NCBI RefSeq assembly: GCF_003846175.1
Contig: NZ_ML123054.1
Coordinates: 137,195 to 201,194 of the forward strand
Source of the DNA: Streptomyces sp. ADI95-17
GTDB taxonomy: Bacteria > Actinomycetota > Actinomycetes > Streptomycetales > Streptomycetaceae
Direction of reading: 5' to 3'
DNA: 64,000 nt
The position numbers and the translations under genes are program-made. The notes under the pieces are model-generated. The model was not told where the DNA came from. It searched no databases and saw only the letters and a list, made by a program, of their open reading frames with translations. Shown here in pieces: positions 36,686-45,741 of the stretch (positions within the stretch are counted from its first letter, which is position 1; the number at the start of each line of letters is the position of its first letter).

Positions 36686-37537
36686 GTGAGTACGGACTAT
36701 CAACAGGCACGGGCAGCCCTGGGCGCCAGGCTCCGGGAGCTCCGTGCCACGTGCCCAGGTGGGCCGCTCACCGGTGCAGAATTGGCCGCGCGCCTCGGAT
36801 GGACGCAGTCCAAGATCAGCAAGCTGGAGAACGGCCGGCAGACAGCTTCCCCCGAAGACCTGAAGCTGTGGGCCGTCGCAACCGGCTTCCCGGACGTCTA
36901 CGACGAACTGCACGCCCGACTGCGGGGGTTCGAGTCGCACGTACGCTCATGGCGACGGCAACTCGCCTCCGGCCACCGCCCGGTGCAGGACACCTGGAAC
37001 GAGCTGGTCGCAGGTGCCACGACCATCCACGAGTGGGAACCGACCATGGTGTCGGGCATGCTCCAGACGGCCGACTACGCGCGCCACGTGTTCCTCAGGT
37101 ACGCGGAGCTTCAGAACTCGGTCCGAGACACGGAAGAAGCCGTCCGCTCCCGAATGAAACGGCAGGAGTGGCTGTACCGCCCGGGCAAGCGACTTCACGT
37201 CCTGATGTGGGAAGCCGCGCTGCACACCTTGATCTGCCCTCCCCACGTACTCGCCGCCCAGCTGGACCGCCTGGCCGGCGTCATCGGCATGGACACCATC
37301 CACCTCGGAATCGTCCCCCTCCACGCAACAGTGAAGGTCCCTCCGGCCAATGGCTTCTGGTGCTTCGACGGTCGCCTCGTGGTAACCGAGGACTGGCACG
37401 CCGAACTGTGGCTGGACGACACCGACACCATCACCACGTATCAGCGCGCGTGGCAGGCCCTGAGCGAATCCGCCGTGCACGGCTCCGAAGCCCAACGCAC
37501 GATCGCCCAGGTCCGCCGGAGCGTCGACGTTCGCTGA
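36686..37537 (+). CDS. Scr1/WhiJ-type XRE regulator with DUF5753
   Basis: This 283-residue protein has an HTH (LTGAELAARLGWTQSKISKLENGR, about 28-52) and the DUF5753 region with WEPTMVSGMLQTADYAR, RMKRQEWL and a late WLDDTDTI. Regulators of this type control development and secondary metabolism in Streptomyces, usually with DUF397 or DUF6879 partners. It starts at GTG 36686, 17 bases after the DUF6879 stop. Confidence 0.87.
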   Translation: MSTDYQQARAALGARLRELRATCPGGPLTGAELAARLGWTQSKISKLENGRQTASPEDLKLWAVATGFPDVYDELHARLRGFESHVRSWRRQLASGHRPVQDTWNELVAGATTIHEWEPTMVSGMLQTADYARHVFLRYAELQNSVRDTEEAVRSRMKRQEWLYRPGKRLHVLMWEAALHTLICPPHVLAAQLDRLAGVIGMDTIHLGIVPLHATVKVPPANGFWCFDGRLVVTEDWHAELWLDDTDTITTYQRAWQALSESAVHGSEAQRTIAQVRRSVDVR

Positions 37538-37589
37538 CGTGCCCTGCAGCTCGCTTGGCCCGACTGCTACCAGAGGGCGCCATGCCTGG

Positions 37590-37802
37590 TCACGAGTGCA
37601 CTGCGCACTCCCCGGACGCAGAGCTTCGCAGGCCTCGTACGAACTCGGTCCAGGCGCTTCGTTGCACAGTCAGCCGAGCCCCCCGAGGTTGCTTCGAGTC
37701 GCGCACACCGATGACCGACGCCAGGTCGGCGACCTCGACGCACTCCGTGCCACTTCCGCCGCTGTACGACGACTTGAACCAGTGTGCTTGTTCGTGATCC
37801 AT
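37590..37802 (-). CDS. DUF397 domain protein
   Basis: This 70-residue protein has W-FKSSYSGGSGTECVEVA, the DUF397 signature, and VRDSKQPRG then WTEFVRGL. DUF397 proteins pair with WhiJ-like regulators and may relieve or adjust their repression. The ATG overlaps the stop of the XRE gene by one base. Confidence 0.92.
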   Translation of the reverse strand: MDHEQAHWFKSSYSGGSGTECVEVADLASVIGVRDSKQPRGARLTVQRSAWTEFVRGLRSSASGECAVHS

Positions 37803-38647
37803 CAAAGCTCTCCGCAGACTCGATTCAGGAACGTGGCAGACAGATCGATATCCAACGCCTGTGCACGCAGGTACTCGAACGCCAACTTATAGCGCGCAAG
37901 TTCCTGCGTCTTCTCCATGAAGAGGCCACCACCAATGATGTCCACGTACACGACGTCAAGCTCGGGTGCGGGGCCACCAAGGACGACGAAGCTACCCACT
38001 GCTGCCGCGTGGGCGCCTGCTTCGAACGGCAGTATCTGCACAGTGATGTGCGGTTGAGCGGCCAGTGCACACAGGTGCTTCAACTGCTTGCGCATGACGT
38101 CGCGGCCACCCACGATGCGCCGGATGACTGCTTCATCAATCACCGCCCAGATGTGTGGTGGCTCGGTCCGAGCGAGAAGTTCTTGCCGCTTCATGCGGAT
38201 GTCCACCATGTGGTGGATCTCCTGGTCAGTGCATCGCCTCTCCGAGGCGCGATGTACCGCTTCTGCATACTCGCGCGTCTGCAGCAGACCAGGTACGTAC
38301 ATGCAGGCGTAGTGGTCCTCGCTCACCACCTCGTCTTCGAGGGTCAGCATGAGGTTCATCGACTCGGGAATCGGGTCGGCCAGTGACCGCCACCAGCCTT
38401 GGATTCGAGCTCCCTTGGCGAGCTCGACCAGCGACGAACGCTCTTGATCCGATGCGCCGTATTCGCGGCAGAGGGCGTCGACGGCTGGCCACTTGACCGT
38501 GCCCTCCTTCGTCTCGTAGCGGCTCAAGGTTGCCTTGGAGATGCCAACCCGAGCTCCTGCCTCTTCCAGAGTGAGGCCTTTGTGCTCGCGGAGGCGGCGC
38601 AGATCTGCGCCGAGTTGGCGTCTGCGGGTGGTCGGTCCAACTGGCAT
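37802..38647 (-). CDS. WhiJ-like XRE regulator with DUF5753
   Basis: This 281-residue protein has an HTH at about 20-45 (LTLEEAGARVGISKATLSRYE) and DUF5753 motifs YVPGLLQTREYAEAVHRAS, RMKRQELL, and an aromatic C-terminal region. It is co-translated with a DUF397 gene and divergent from a SpoIIAB-like ATPase. The three together form the AbaA/WhiJ-type cassette found many times in Streptomyces genomes. Confidence 0.9.
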   Translation of the reverse strand: MPVGPTTRRRQLGADLRRLREHKGLTLEEAGARVGISKATLSRYETKEGTVKWPAVDALCREYGASDQERSSLVELAKGARIQGWWRSLADPIPESMNLMLTLEDEVVSEDHYACMYVPGLLQTREYAEAVHRASERRCTDQEIHHMVDIRMKRQELLARTEPPHIWAVIDEAVIRRIVGGRDVMRKQLKHLCALAAQPHITVQILPFEAGAHAAAVGSFVVLGGPAPELDVVYVDIIGGGLFMEKTQELARYKLAFEYLRAQALDIDLSATFLNRVCGEL

Positions 38648-38783
38648 GGCTTTGATCCCTCGTGTTGATCCTCAAGAGCGTGCATCGTGTGGAGCGCATT
38701 GAGCAAGACAGCGCACTTCGGGGGCGCGCGGCAGTTGGTGTGCTCCCGCGAGCGCCGATATGGGAGTTCCATTTTGAGAGTTT

Positions 38784-38794
38784 CACTGACAGTG
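38784..38794. promoter_or_regulatory. Palindrome in the divergent XRE/ATPase promoter
   Basis: CACTG-A-CAGTG is a perfect dyad in the short gap between the divergent XRE and HATPase genes. It ends six bases before the 38801 start. It could be the operator for the WhiJ-like protein; no experiment supports this yet. Confidence 0.45.
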
Positions 38795-38800
38795 TGAGAG

Positions 38801-39505
38801 GTGTTGGGTGCGCAGAGTGACTATCTTGCAAGTGTAGGAGTGAGTGGCTTGAGTGAGTGTCGTTTCGGGATGGACAGAAAGGCGTGGGACCTGGCGTTCC
38901 TGGCTGAGGCTGAAGAGCTCGCCGGCCTGCGGCGAGTGATGCGATTGCACCTGGAGCTCTGGGGCCTGCCGGAAGTCGTCGATGCGGCGCAGATCTGCGT
39001 TACGGAACTGGTCTCAAACGTGGTTACGCATGTGGGCCCCGGAACTCCGTGTTGTCTAGCCGTGTCGATGAATGGTGGTCGCCTTCGCGTCGAGGTGAGC
39101 GATCCCGACCTGCAGGGGCTTCCGACGCTCGTCGCAGCGGCGGAGGGGAGTCAGACGGGGAGGGGAATGACTCTTGTGGACGGTGTGGCCGATCACTGGG
39201 GCGTCATCCTCCGCGGTGATTCCAAAGTCACCTGGTGTGAGTTGTCTACCGGTCTTCAGTCATCAAGTGATCACGTTCACGGCCCGCAAGTTGCCAAGGC
39301 GGAAGCCCTATTGGGACTCTGCGGGCTCGGTAGTGTCCCGGCGAGCGCGCGTCGCGAGCGGCTGAGTCTGGCTTTGGGGAGGGAGCTGGCAATCGACCTG
39401 ATCGTCGATCTCCTCCACTGGTTCCGTGCCCATGGCTGCGATCCGGACGAGGCCCTCGACTGCGCACAAACGCACTTCGAAGCTGAGGTGGCAGGTTCAG
39501 CGTGA
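38801..39505 (+). CDS. SpoIIAB-like HATPase (anti-sigma/serine kinase fold)
   Basis: This roughly 234-residue protein has a GHKL ATPase core: N box VTELVSNVVTHV, G1 VEVSDPD and G2 GRGMTLVDGVADHWG. A C-terminal domain of about 75 residues (AKAEALLGLCGLG...THFEAEVAG) is extra to the usual 140-residue domain. Starts at GTG 38801 or 38840 are both possible. Its position beside the XRE and DUF397 genes fits the AbaA ORFA/WhiJ cassette. Confidence 0.8.
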   Translation: MLGAQSDYLASVGVSGLSECRFGMDRKAWDLAFLAEAEELAGLRRVMRLHLELWGLPEVVDAAQICVTELVSNVVTHVGPGTPCCLAVSMNGGRLRVEVSDPDLQGLPTLVAAAEGSQTGRGMTLVDGVADHWGVILRGDSKVTWCELSTGLQSSSDHVHGPQVAKAEALLGLCGLGSVPASARRERLSLALGRELAIDLIVDLLHWFRAHGCDPDEALDCAQTHFEAEVAGSA

Positions 39506-39716
39506 AACAACGCCAGTCGCTGAACTCGATGAAATCGCTCAGGAGCTAGATGGCCTGGAGGCCAGCTGCGAAATCCGAGGCTCGGTGTCAGGCGGCGGGC
39601 TCGCAGGTGCCGTAGAGGTGGGGTGGGGTCGCTCACCCTTCCGTGGGGCACCGGCAAAGTGGTTGCTTCGGGACACCGATCGATGGGAAGTGGCCATGAT
39701 CGGCCGAAAAGCTTGA
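39426..39716 (+). CDS. Possible small ORF after the HATPase gene
   Basis: A 96-residue ORF overlaps the preceding gene end by 80 bases. Its last 65 codons (from VAELDEIAQELDG to DTDRWEVAMIGRKA) read like a protein, but no start after the overlap is good. It could be the remnant of a gene. Confidence 0.3.
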   Translation: MPMAAIRTRPSTAHKRTSKLRWQVQRETTPVAELDEIAQELDGLEASCEIRGSVSGGGLAGAVEVGWGRSPFRGAPAKWLLRDTDRWEVAMIGRKA

Positions 39717-39746
39717 TCGAACGCAAGTAATCGGCAGCATGTTCGC

Positions 39747-40673
39747 ATGTCGCCATCGAAGCCCATCTATTTCGGCCCACCCCCAAATGTGAGCGAGGGG
39801 CAGCGGTTCCGAACGCACGATGCCCTGTACGCGGCAGACGTGCATCGGTTTCGGGGTCGGGGGATCTCGGGGACGTCACATGAGGGCGTTGACTCGATAG
39901 TTGCCAGTGGCGGTTACGCCGGTGACGAGGACTTGGGTGACACCATCATCTATACGGCCCAAGGGGGGAAGCCGGACGATGACGGGCACCTCACGGAGGA
40001 TCAGTCCCTGACTGGGGTCAATGAGGGCATGCTGATCAACTATCGGGAGGGGCTACCCATCCGATACGTACGGGGGCTTGGGATCAGGCGGGGTAAGGCG
40101 ACCGAAGGGTACGTATACCGTGGTCTGTACCTCGTTGAGGATTACTGGAATGTGCGCACTGAGCGCGGGCACCTCATGTGGCAGTTCCGCCTCGCGAAGT
40201 CCTCGGCCGGGGAGCGTTGGGGCGTGGACGAGGTGAGCGACACACCTGCGGATGACCAAGCGGACCTGGCTCGGCAGGTAGCAGCCGCGAGGTATGTCAG
40301 CACCCAGCGGCTCGTGCGCAACACTCAGGAAGCTCGCACCATAAAAGCTCTCTACGACAACACCTGTCAGATGTGTCGTATCCCAGTTGTGGTCGACATC
40401 AATGGTGCGAGGTACAGCGAGGGAGCGCACATACATGCGCTAGGCAGGCCACATGATGGTCGTGACGTCCGTAGCAATATTTTGTGTCTCTGCCCGAACT
40501 GTCATGTTCTCTTCGACAACGGGGCACGCCTCATCACTGATGACCTCAAGGTCGTAGACACCCTCAACCGCCGGGTGCTCGGCGACCTCTACGTGGAGCG
40601 GGAGCATCAGATCGACACAGCCTGCCTGGGGCAGCATCGATCTAGATGGGCAGATCGCTCGGAGAACCTTTAG
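39747..40673 (+). CDS. SRA (YDG)-HNH endonuclease, modification-dependent type
   Basis: This 308-residue protein has an N-terminal SRA/YDG domain (about 8-150) with GQRF, HRFRGRGISGT and DTIIYTAQGG, and a C-terminal zinc HNH nuclease (about 195-265) with CQMC (207-210), EGAHIHALG and CPNCHVLFDNG. The layout matches TagI-type SRA-HNH enzymes that cut DNA with modified cytosine. It ends one base before the stop of a convergent helicase gene. A restriction or anti-phage role is inferred. Confidence 0.88.
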   Translation: MSPSKPIYFGPPPNVSEGQRFRTHDALYAADVHRFRGRGISGTSHEGVDSIVASGGYAGDEDLGDTIIYTAQGGKPDDDGHLTEDQSLTGVNEGMLINYREGLPIRYVRGLGIRRGKATEGYVYRGLYLVEDYWNVRTERGHLMWQFRLAKSSAGERWGVDEVSDTPADDQADLARQVAAARYVSTQRLVRNTQEARTIKALYDNTCQMCRIPVVVDINGARYSEGAHIHALGRPHDGRDVRSNILCLCPNCHVLFDNGARLITDDLKVVDTLNRRVLGDLYVEREHQIDTACLGQHRSRWADRSENL

Positions 40674-40674
40674 A

Positions 40675-43600
40675 TCAACCCGCAGCGATTGCTGAGTAGG
40701 TCCACACGTCGGCTGGCATCTCGTGGAGGAGCTTCCAGATGATGCCCATGGGCTTGCTGCCCTTGTGCTCGACGTACTCGGCGGAGCCAAGGAGCATCCA
40801 CGGCTGAGGTCCGCCGATGTCTGTCTTTTTGTAGCGGCGGACGAAGAGGAGGACGTGGGTGCCCTTCTCTTCGTGGGTCTGGTAGCGGATGCCGGTGGGG
40901 GACGTCTCTGAGGTCTGGTTCTGGGACTCCCAGTGGAACAGGTGCTCGTTCCGTGCGTAGTCCTTGTAGCGAGTCTCCGGGGAGAAGTCCTTCTCATCCT
41001 TTTCGAGGGTGATGAGCAGTGCATCGGTTTGGATGTTCTCGCACCACTTCACACCTTCCCGGAAGTGCCCCGGCATGAAGCCGCCTACGTAGGACTGGCC
41101 GAGCGCGGGAAGGATCTCTTCGCGGCTGTACGAGGCGTGCACTGACAGCGGCAGGCTCGCGTGCTCGCCGAGCAGCGGGACGGGTACGTGGTCGGCCTGG
41201 TCTAGGACGTGAGCGAGGACCTGGCGGAGTTCGTCGCGGAAGGCGTGCTGCGGGCGGAGGGTGTCGAATCCCTCTTGGTAGCTGCTGAAGCCGCCGCCCA
41301 GTGGCCACAGTGAGAAGAAGAACATGCGGGCGAAGGCCTGCTCTTGTTCGCTGAGCTCGCTGTACGCGGGGGCATCGTCGATGAGCAGCTTGCCGTACGC
41401 GGCGACTCGGAGCGGGTCGTCAACGTGGAGAAAGGCTGAGATGCGTTTCAGCAGTGAGGGTTCTCCGTCTGGCCCGGACTCGGGGAGAAGCTTTGCCCGG
41501 CGGAGCAGGCCTGTCCATGAGTTTCCGTTGCCCCGGTACAGCTCCTTGAGCTCGCGACGGCTCTCCTGGAGGTAGCTAGCGAGTCGCGGTTCGGCGTAGT
41601 CGGCGACCTCGCGGGCAAGTTGTGTGACGTTGACGCTGATCTGACTGCGGATGTTGTCAATGATCAGGTCCTTGGCCTTCGACTCAAGGATGATCTGGCA
41701 GCCAGATGGCAGCTGCGGGAAGTCGTGCTCGATGTTGGTGAGCAGACGATTGCGGGTGAGGTTGGTCAGCGCGCGGAACTGTTCCTCGAAGCGGAACTCC
41801 TTGCGGTGCTGACCGATGAAGTCCAGGACGGTGAGGACCGCCTTGTCCTCGGTCCGCCGCAGGCCTCGTCCCAGCTGCTGGAGAAACACCGTGGCGCTGG
41901 AAGTGGGACGCAGAAGAAGCAGGGTGTCGACGTCAGGGATGTCGAGGCCTTCGTTGAACAGGTCCACAGAGAAGATGACTTGGAGCGTTCCTGCTTTGAG
42001 CTGGTCCAGGGACTCCTTACGCTCATGGCGTGGGGTCTCACCGGACAGGGCCACCGCGTTGAGGCCGGCTCGACGGAAGAAGTCGGCCATGAAGACTGCA
42101 TGTGCGACTGACACGCAGAAGCCCAAGGCGCGCATCGATCCCGGGTCAGCAACCTTGTCCTTCACGGCTTGCACGACGAGCCTGGCTCGTGCGTCATTGC
42201 CAGTGAAGAGGTTGCTGAGGTCCCCGGCGTCGTACGCTCCACGCTTCCAGGCGATTGCGCTCATGTCAGTGTTGTCGGTGACGCCGAAGTAGTGGAATGG
42301 ACTGAGTAGGTCGTTCTCTAGAGCTTCCCAGAGGCGCATCTCTGCGGCGATCCGACCGTCAAAGAACTCGTCCTGGATGTTCAGTCCATCCATGCGCTCC
42401 GGGGTTGCAGTGAGTCCGAGGAGCTCCTGCGGCTCGAAGTGATCCAGGATTCTCCGGTACGTCGGGGACGTGCCGTGGTGGAACTCGTCGATCACGATGA
42501 CATCGAAGTGGTCTGGAGCGAGGCGGTCTAGCACACGTGAGTTGAGCGACTGAACGCTACCGAAGACGTGCGTCCAGTTATCGGGGATCTCCCCACCGAC
42601 GAAGAGTTCACCGAAGTTAGCGTCGACCAACACGTTCTGGTACACGCGCAGAGACTGTTCCAAGATCTCCTTGCGGTGCGCGACGAAGAGCAGACGCGGA
42701 TCGCGGCCTAGCGTCTGCCGCAGGCGCTTGAAGTCCAAGGCTGCCATCACGGTCTTGCCCGTTCCGGTCGCTGCAACGAGGAGGTTGCGGTGCCGGTCGT
42801 GGATGATGCGTTCCACTTCGAGGCGTTCAAGCATGTCGCGCTGGTGAGGGTAGGGACGAACCTCAAGCCCAGAGAGTGTGATGGCGGTGCTTCCGTTCCG
42901 GCTGGACCCGCCAGCCTGTGCGAGCGCTTCGTCGAGTCGTGATGCATCGCTGTCGGGGTCGTATGGCTCGAAGGAGCGCTCGCTCCAGTACGCATCAAAT
43001 GTTGCCTCGAACTTGCGGATGACCGCGGGGGTGGCGACCGACGAGAGCCGCACGTTCCATTCGAGCCCGTCGAGCAACGCAGCCTTGGACAGGTTCGAGC
43101 TGCCTACGTACGCCGTATCGAAGCCACTACTGCGACGGAAGAGCCACGCCTTGGCGTGTAGACGCGTCGAGCGAAGCTCGTAGTTGACCTTCACCTCAGC
43201 ACCGAATTCACGGACCAGGCGGTCCAGCGCACGACGCTCGGTTGCTCCGATGTAGGTAGTGGTCAGCACGCGGATGGGGATACCACGCTCGCGCGCGGAG
43301 GAGAGCGACTGCTCAAGGACTCGGAGTCCATGCCACTTCACGAAGGCGCAGAGGAGATCAACGCGGTCTGCTGTGGCCAGCTCGGCTCGCAGTTCGAAGC
43401 CCAGGCTCGGGTCTTCGGGGGAATTTGTGATCAGTGCTGTCTCGGAGAGGGGCGTCGCCGGGCGAATTGCGTACACACCAGGAGCTTCTTGCTCTGCGAC
43501 TGCGAGCAGTTGTCGCGGGCCTTCGAGGACGAGATCGACCCACTCGGTCGCGCCTTCGATGGTGCTGAGCGAATCCAGGATGTGGTTCGCAGCAACTACC

Positions 43601-43815
43601 TGCTCCGCAGGTGAGAGGCCCTGGAGAACCCTTCGTACGACGTTCGCGATGTGTCTGGTCAGCACGGTTGGCGCAGATTCAGCGCCAACCACCTCGTCGA
43701 TGGAGCGCCAGCCCGCGGAGCCGAACTGCTTCATGCGATCTTCGAGGCGTTGGGTGATCAGCGTCTCGTACAGCCCAGCGACCGGGGCCGCGTTGCCTGC
43801 CATCTCGTTGGGCAT
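40675..43815 (-). CDS. PLD-like nuclease/DEAD-box helicase/DUF3427 protein
   Basis: This 1046-residue protein has a phospholipase D-like domain (about 140-280; H220-A-K222 and GSSNLSKAAL), an SF2 helicase with Walker A ATGTGKT (349-355), DEFHH (443-447), TATPERMDG and QLGRGLRRTEDK, and a C-terminal DUF3427 domain (about 700-1046). Such proteins are found in mobile and defence contexts. It is convergent with the SRA-HNH gene with a one-base gap. Confidence 0.88.
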   Translation of the reverse strand: MPNEMAGNAAPVAGLYETLITQRLEDRMKQFGSAGWRSIDEVVGAESAPTVLTRHIANVVRRVLQGLSPAEQVVAANHILDSLSTIEGATEWVDLVLEGPRQLLAVAEQEAPGVYAIRPATPLSETALITNSPEDPSLGFELRAELATADRVDLLCAFVKWHGLRVLEQSLSSARERGIPIRVLTTTYIGATERRALDRLVREFGAEVKVNYELRSTRLHAKAWLFRRSSGFDTAYVGSSNLSKAALLDGLEWNVRLSSVATPAVIRKFEATFDAYWSERSFEPYDPDSDASRLDEALAQAGGSSRNGSTAITLSGLEVRPYPHQRDMLERLEVERIIHDRHRNLLVAATGTGKTVMAALDFKRLRQTLGRDPRLLFVAHRKEILEQSLRVYQNVLVDANFGELFVGGEIPDNWTHVFGSVQSLNSRVLDRLAPDHFDVIVIDEFHHGTSPTYRRILDHFEPQELLGLTATPERMDGLNIQDEFFDGRIAAEMRLWEALENDLLSPFHYFGVTDNTDMSAIAWKRGAYDAGDLSNLFTGNDARARLVVQAVKDKVADPGSMRALGFCVSVAHAVFMADFFRRAGLNAVALSGETPRHERKESLDQLKAGTLQVIFSVDLFNEGLDIPDVDTLLLLRPTSSATVFLQQLGRGLRRTEDKAVLTVLDFIGQHRKEFRFEEQFRALTNLTRNRLLTNIEHDFPQLPSGCQIILESKAKDLIIDNIRSQISVNVTQLAREVADYAEPRLASYLQESRRELKELYRGNGNSWTGLLRRAKLLPESGPDGEPSLLKRISAFLHVDDPLRVAAYGKLLIDDAPAYSELSEQEQAFARMFFFSLWPLGGGFSSYQEGFDTLRPQHAFRDELRQVLAHVLDQADHVPVPLLGEHASLPLSVHASYSREEILPALGQSYVGGFMPGHFREGVKWCENIQTDALLITLEKDEKDFSPETRYKDYARNEHLFHWESQNQTSETSPTGIRYQTHEEKGTHVLLFVRRYKKTDIGGPQPWMLLGSAEYVEHKGSKPMGIIWKLLHEMPADVWTYSAIAAG

Positions 43816-43910
43816 GACGGAATCCCCTCATCTCACCAGCTACGCATGCAGTTGTATCAAGCGGGACTGACAAACCACCGGCCGCCTGCGCCCTTGCACT
43901 GGGGTGGCGG

Positions 43911-44420
43911 CTACCGGGCCCCGTCCTTGGGGCCTCTACTCAAGTCCCGCACATAGCCCAAGCCCGGCCGCCCGCTCAGCTGTACCTCTTCTCCCGTCGG
44001 GACGAAACCCGCGCGGGTCAGGACCGTGCGGGAGGCCGTGTTTTCGAGGGCGGCTGCCGCGCGGAGGGTGGTCAGGCCGTACTCCGTGGCTGCCAGGGTG
44101 CAGAGGTGGAGGACGGTGGCCGTGGCCAGGCCGCGGCGGGTGGCCTTCTCGGCCACGCGGAAGCCCAGATCGGCGGAGCCGTCCGCGATGTCGACCAGGT
44201 TGAACCGGCCCAGCACCTCTCCGTCCGGGTCGACCAGCAGGTGGAAGTGGCAGATCCCGGCGGCCTGTTCGGTGAGCCGGGCGGTGAGCTGGGCGGCGAA
44301 GTCGGTGAAGTAGGCGTCGCCCCGGTCCGGTACGGATGCGGCGAAGTACGTGCGGTTCTCCTGCTCGAAGGTGAGCAGGGCGGGCGCGTGGTCGGGGCGG
44401 AGGCGCTGGAGTTCGGGCAT
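43911..44420 (-). CDS. GNAT-family N-acetyltransferase (RimJ/RimL-like)
   Basis: This 169-residue acetyltransferase has LGFRVAEKATRRGLATATVLHL as the acetyl-CoA loop and LRAAAALENTASRTVLTRAGF, the asparagine-containing motif of ribosomal-protein Nalpha-acetyltransferases. The target is unknown. GC is higher than in the helicase gene beside it, which marks a change of composition. Confidence 0.87.
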   Translation of the reverse strand: MPELQRLRPDHAPALLTFEQENRTYFAASVPDRGDAYFTDFAAQLTARLTEQAAGICHFHLLVDPDGEVLGRFNLVDIADGSADLGFRVAEKATRRGLATATVLHLCTLAATEYGLTTLRAAAALENTASRTVLTRAGFVPTGEEVQLSGRPGLGYVRDLSRGPKDGAR

Positions 44421-44736
44421 GGCAGAACCATATGGACTTCGGGCCGTCGGGTGGATTTCATTTGTTCGCGGGGCTTCGGGAGGGGCAGTGGTCACCATGC
44501 TCGTCCTCCCCGCGGCAGCGGCAGCGCAAGCTGCCGCCGCATCAGCATGCGTTGGTCGCCCCTGTGCATCTGTGCAGGCACGCGCCCCCTCGCGCAGGCA
44601 GCCGCGTGTTCTGCGCCTGCCGGACGAAGAGCGACGCCGCGGTGCTTCCACAACTCCTCGTCCGCGTGCGGTGGAGCAGGGGATGACCTCACCCGCTTCC
44701 GGGTGCCGACGGCACCTGCGCCCTGCCCCGGGCCGC
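44421..44736. other. 316-base intergenic region
   Basis: No gene is seen. It holds the upstream region of the GNAT gene and an 8-bp GCGGCAGC/GCTGCCGC hairpin with GCAA loop (44518-44537), a possible terminator for the operon ending at 44737. Confidence 0.5.
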
Positions 44737-45741
44737 CTACTCGCTGATCGCTTGGTCGGGGGTACCGCAGCCGTGCCGCTCGGCTGACCGTGCGGCGAAG
44801 GAGAGAAGCGCCTTGCGCTCCCCGGCGCCGGCTGTGGCGTGGGAGGCGACAGGTTCCAGCGTGTACAGGGCCGTGCCGGTGGGGCACGACGCGGTGGTCC
44901 AGGACTTGCCGTCGTTGGTGCCGCCGGCGCCGACGTAGTCGTTCGGGTTGCGCTGGGGGTTGCGGCGGGGGGCGTTCGTGTACGGACCGTAGTAGGCGGC
45001 CAGACGGAACGCGGGGACGCCTTCGGCGTCGGCCGTGAGGCATTGCTCGATCGGAGCCGCGGCGTCCGTCGCAGATTCGTACGAGGGTGAGCTGATGCCC
45101 CGACAGGTGCCGGTCGCGGTTCCGGCCTTGGCCAGGTCCTTGAACGCGCCGGACGGTGCGCCGCGCACCTTCGAGGAGTCGTGCTGTGCGCACCCCTGAT
45201 CCTTCGCCGCGGCGTCCAGGGCGCGGGTGACCAGTACGGCCATTCCGTCCTGCCGGTCCTGCGTACTGCCTGCGGAGTCGGCCCGGGTGGCGGTCAGGTT
45301 GAGTACCAGATCATCGTCCGCCCCCTTGCCGCAGGGCAGAAAGGCGGTGGCGTACGGCTTCGTGCCGCTTCCCGCGGACACCGCTGCCGGCCGGCCCCTG
45401 CCCACTGGAACCAGCATCTCGGCGGGGTCCTTGGTGAGGAACAGGCCTGAGTTCACCTTGATCCACTCTGCGTCCCTGCCACGCTGAACGGATATCGCCA
45501 CAGAGGCCCCGGTCTCACCGGGGTCGTAGGCCAAGCATCCCGCGCCGCCGGATTTCTTGCCGCTCACCCGGTCCGCGCCCAGCGCCTTCTGCACCTCGGA
45601 GGCATCGACCATGCCTCGGCACGCGTCGTCCAGCGCACGTGCGTCACGCCAGTCGTCGTAGGTTCCGGTGGCGTAGACGATGCCGCCTCCGGCAGCGAGA
45701 ACGGCAGCTGCCGTTGCGGCAGCGATGACGGACTTCTTCAT
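44737..45741 (-). CDS. Secreted or membrane-anchored protein of unknown function
   Basis: This 334-residue protein starts MKKSVIAAATAAAVLAAGGGIVYATG, a signal anchor. The mature region has about nine cysteines (for example DDACRGM, GCLAYD, CRGISSP, HGCGTP), suggesting disulfides outside the cell. Its ATG overlaps the stop of the large WXG100-like gene by one base. No family is recognised. It may be the surface partner of that protein. Confidence 0.7.
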   Translation of the reverse strand: MKKSVIAAATAAAVLAAGGGIVYATGTYDDWRDARALDDACRGMVDASEVQKALGADRVSGKKSGGAGCLAYDPGETGASVAISVQRGRDAEWIKVNSGLFLTKDPAEMLVPVGRGRPAAVSAGSGTKPYATAFLPCGKGADDDLVLNLTATRADSAGSTQDRQDGMAVLVTRALDAAAKDQGCAQHDSSKVRGAPSGAFKDLAKAGTATGTCRGISSPSYESATDAAAPIEQCLTADAEGVPAFRLAAYYGPYTNAPRRNPQRNPNDYVGAGGTNDGKSWTTASCPTGTALYTLEPVASHATAGAGERKALLSFAARSAERHGCGTPDQAISE

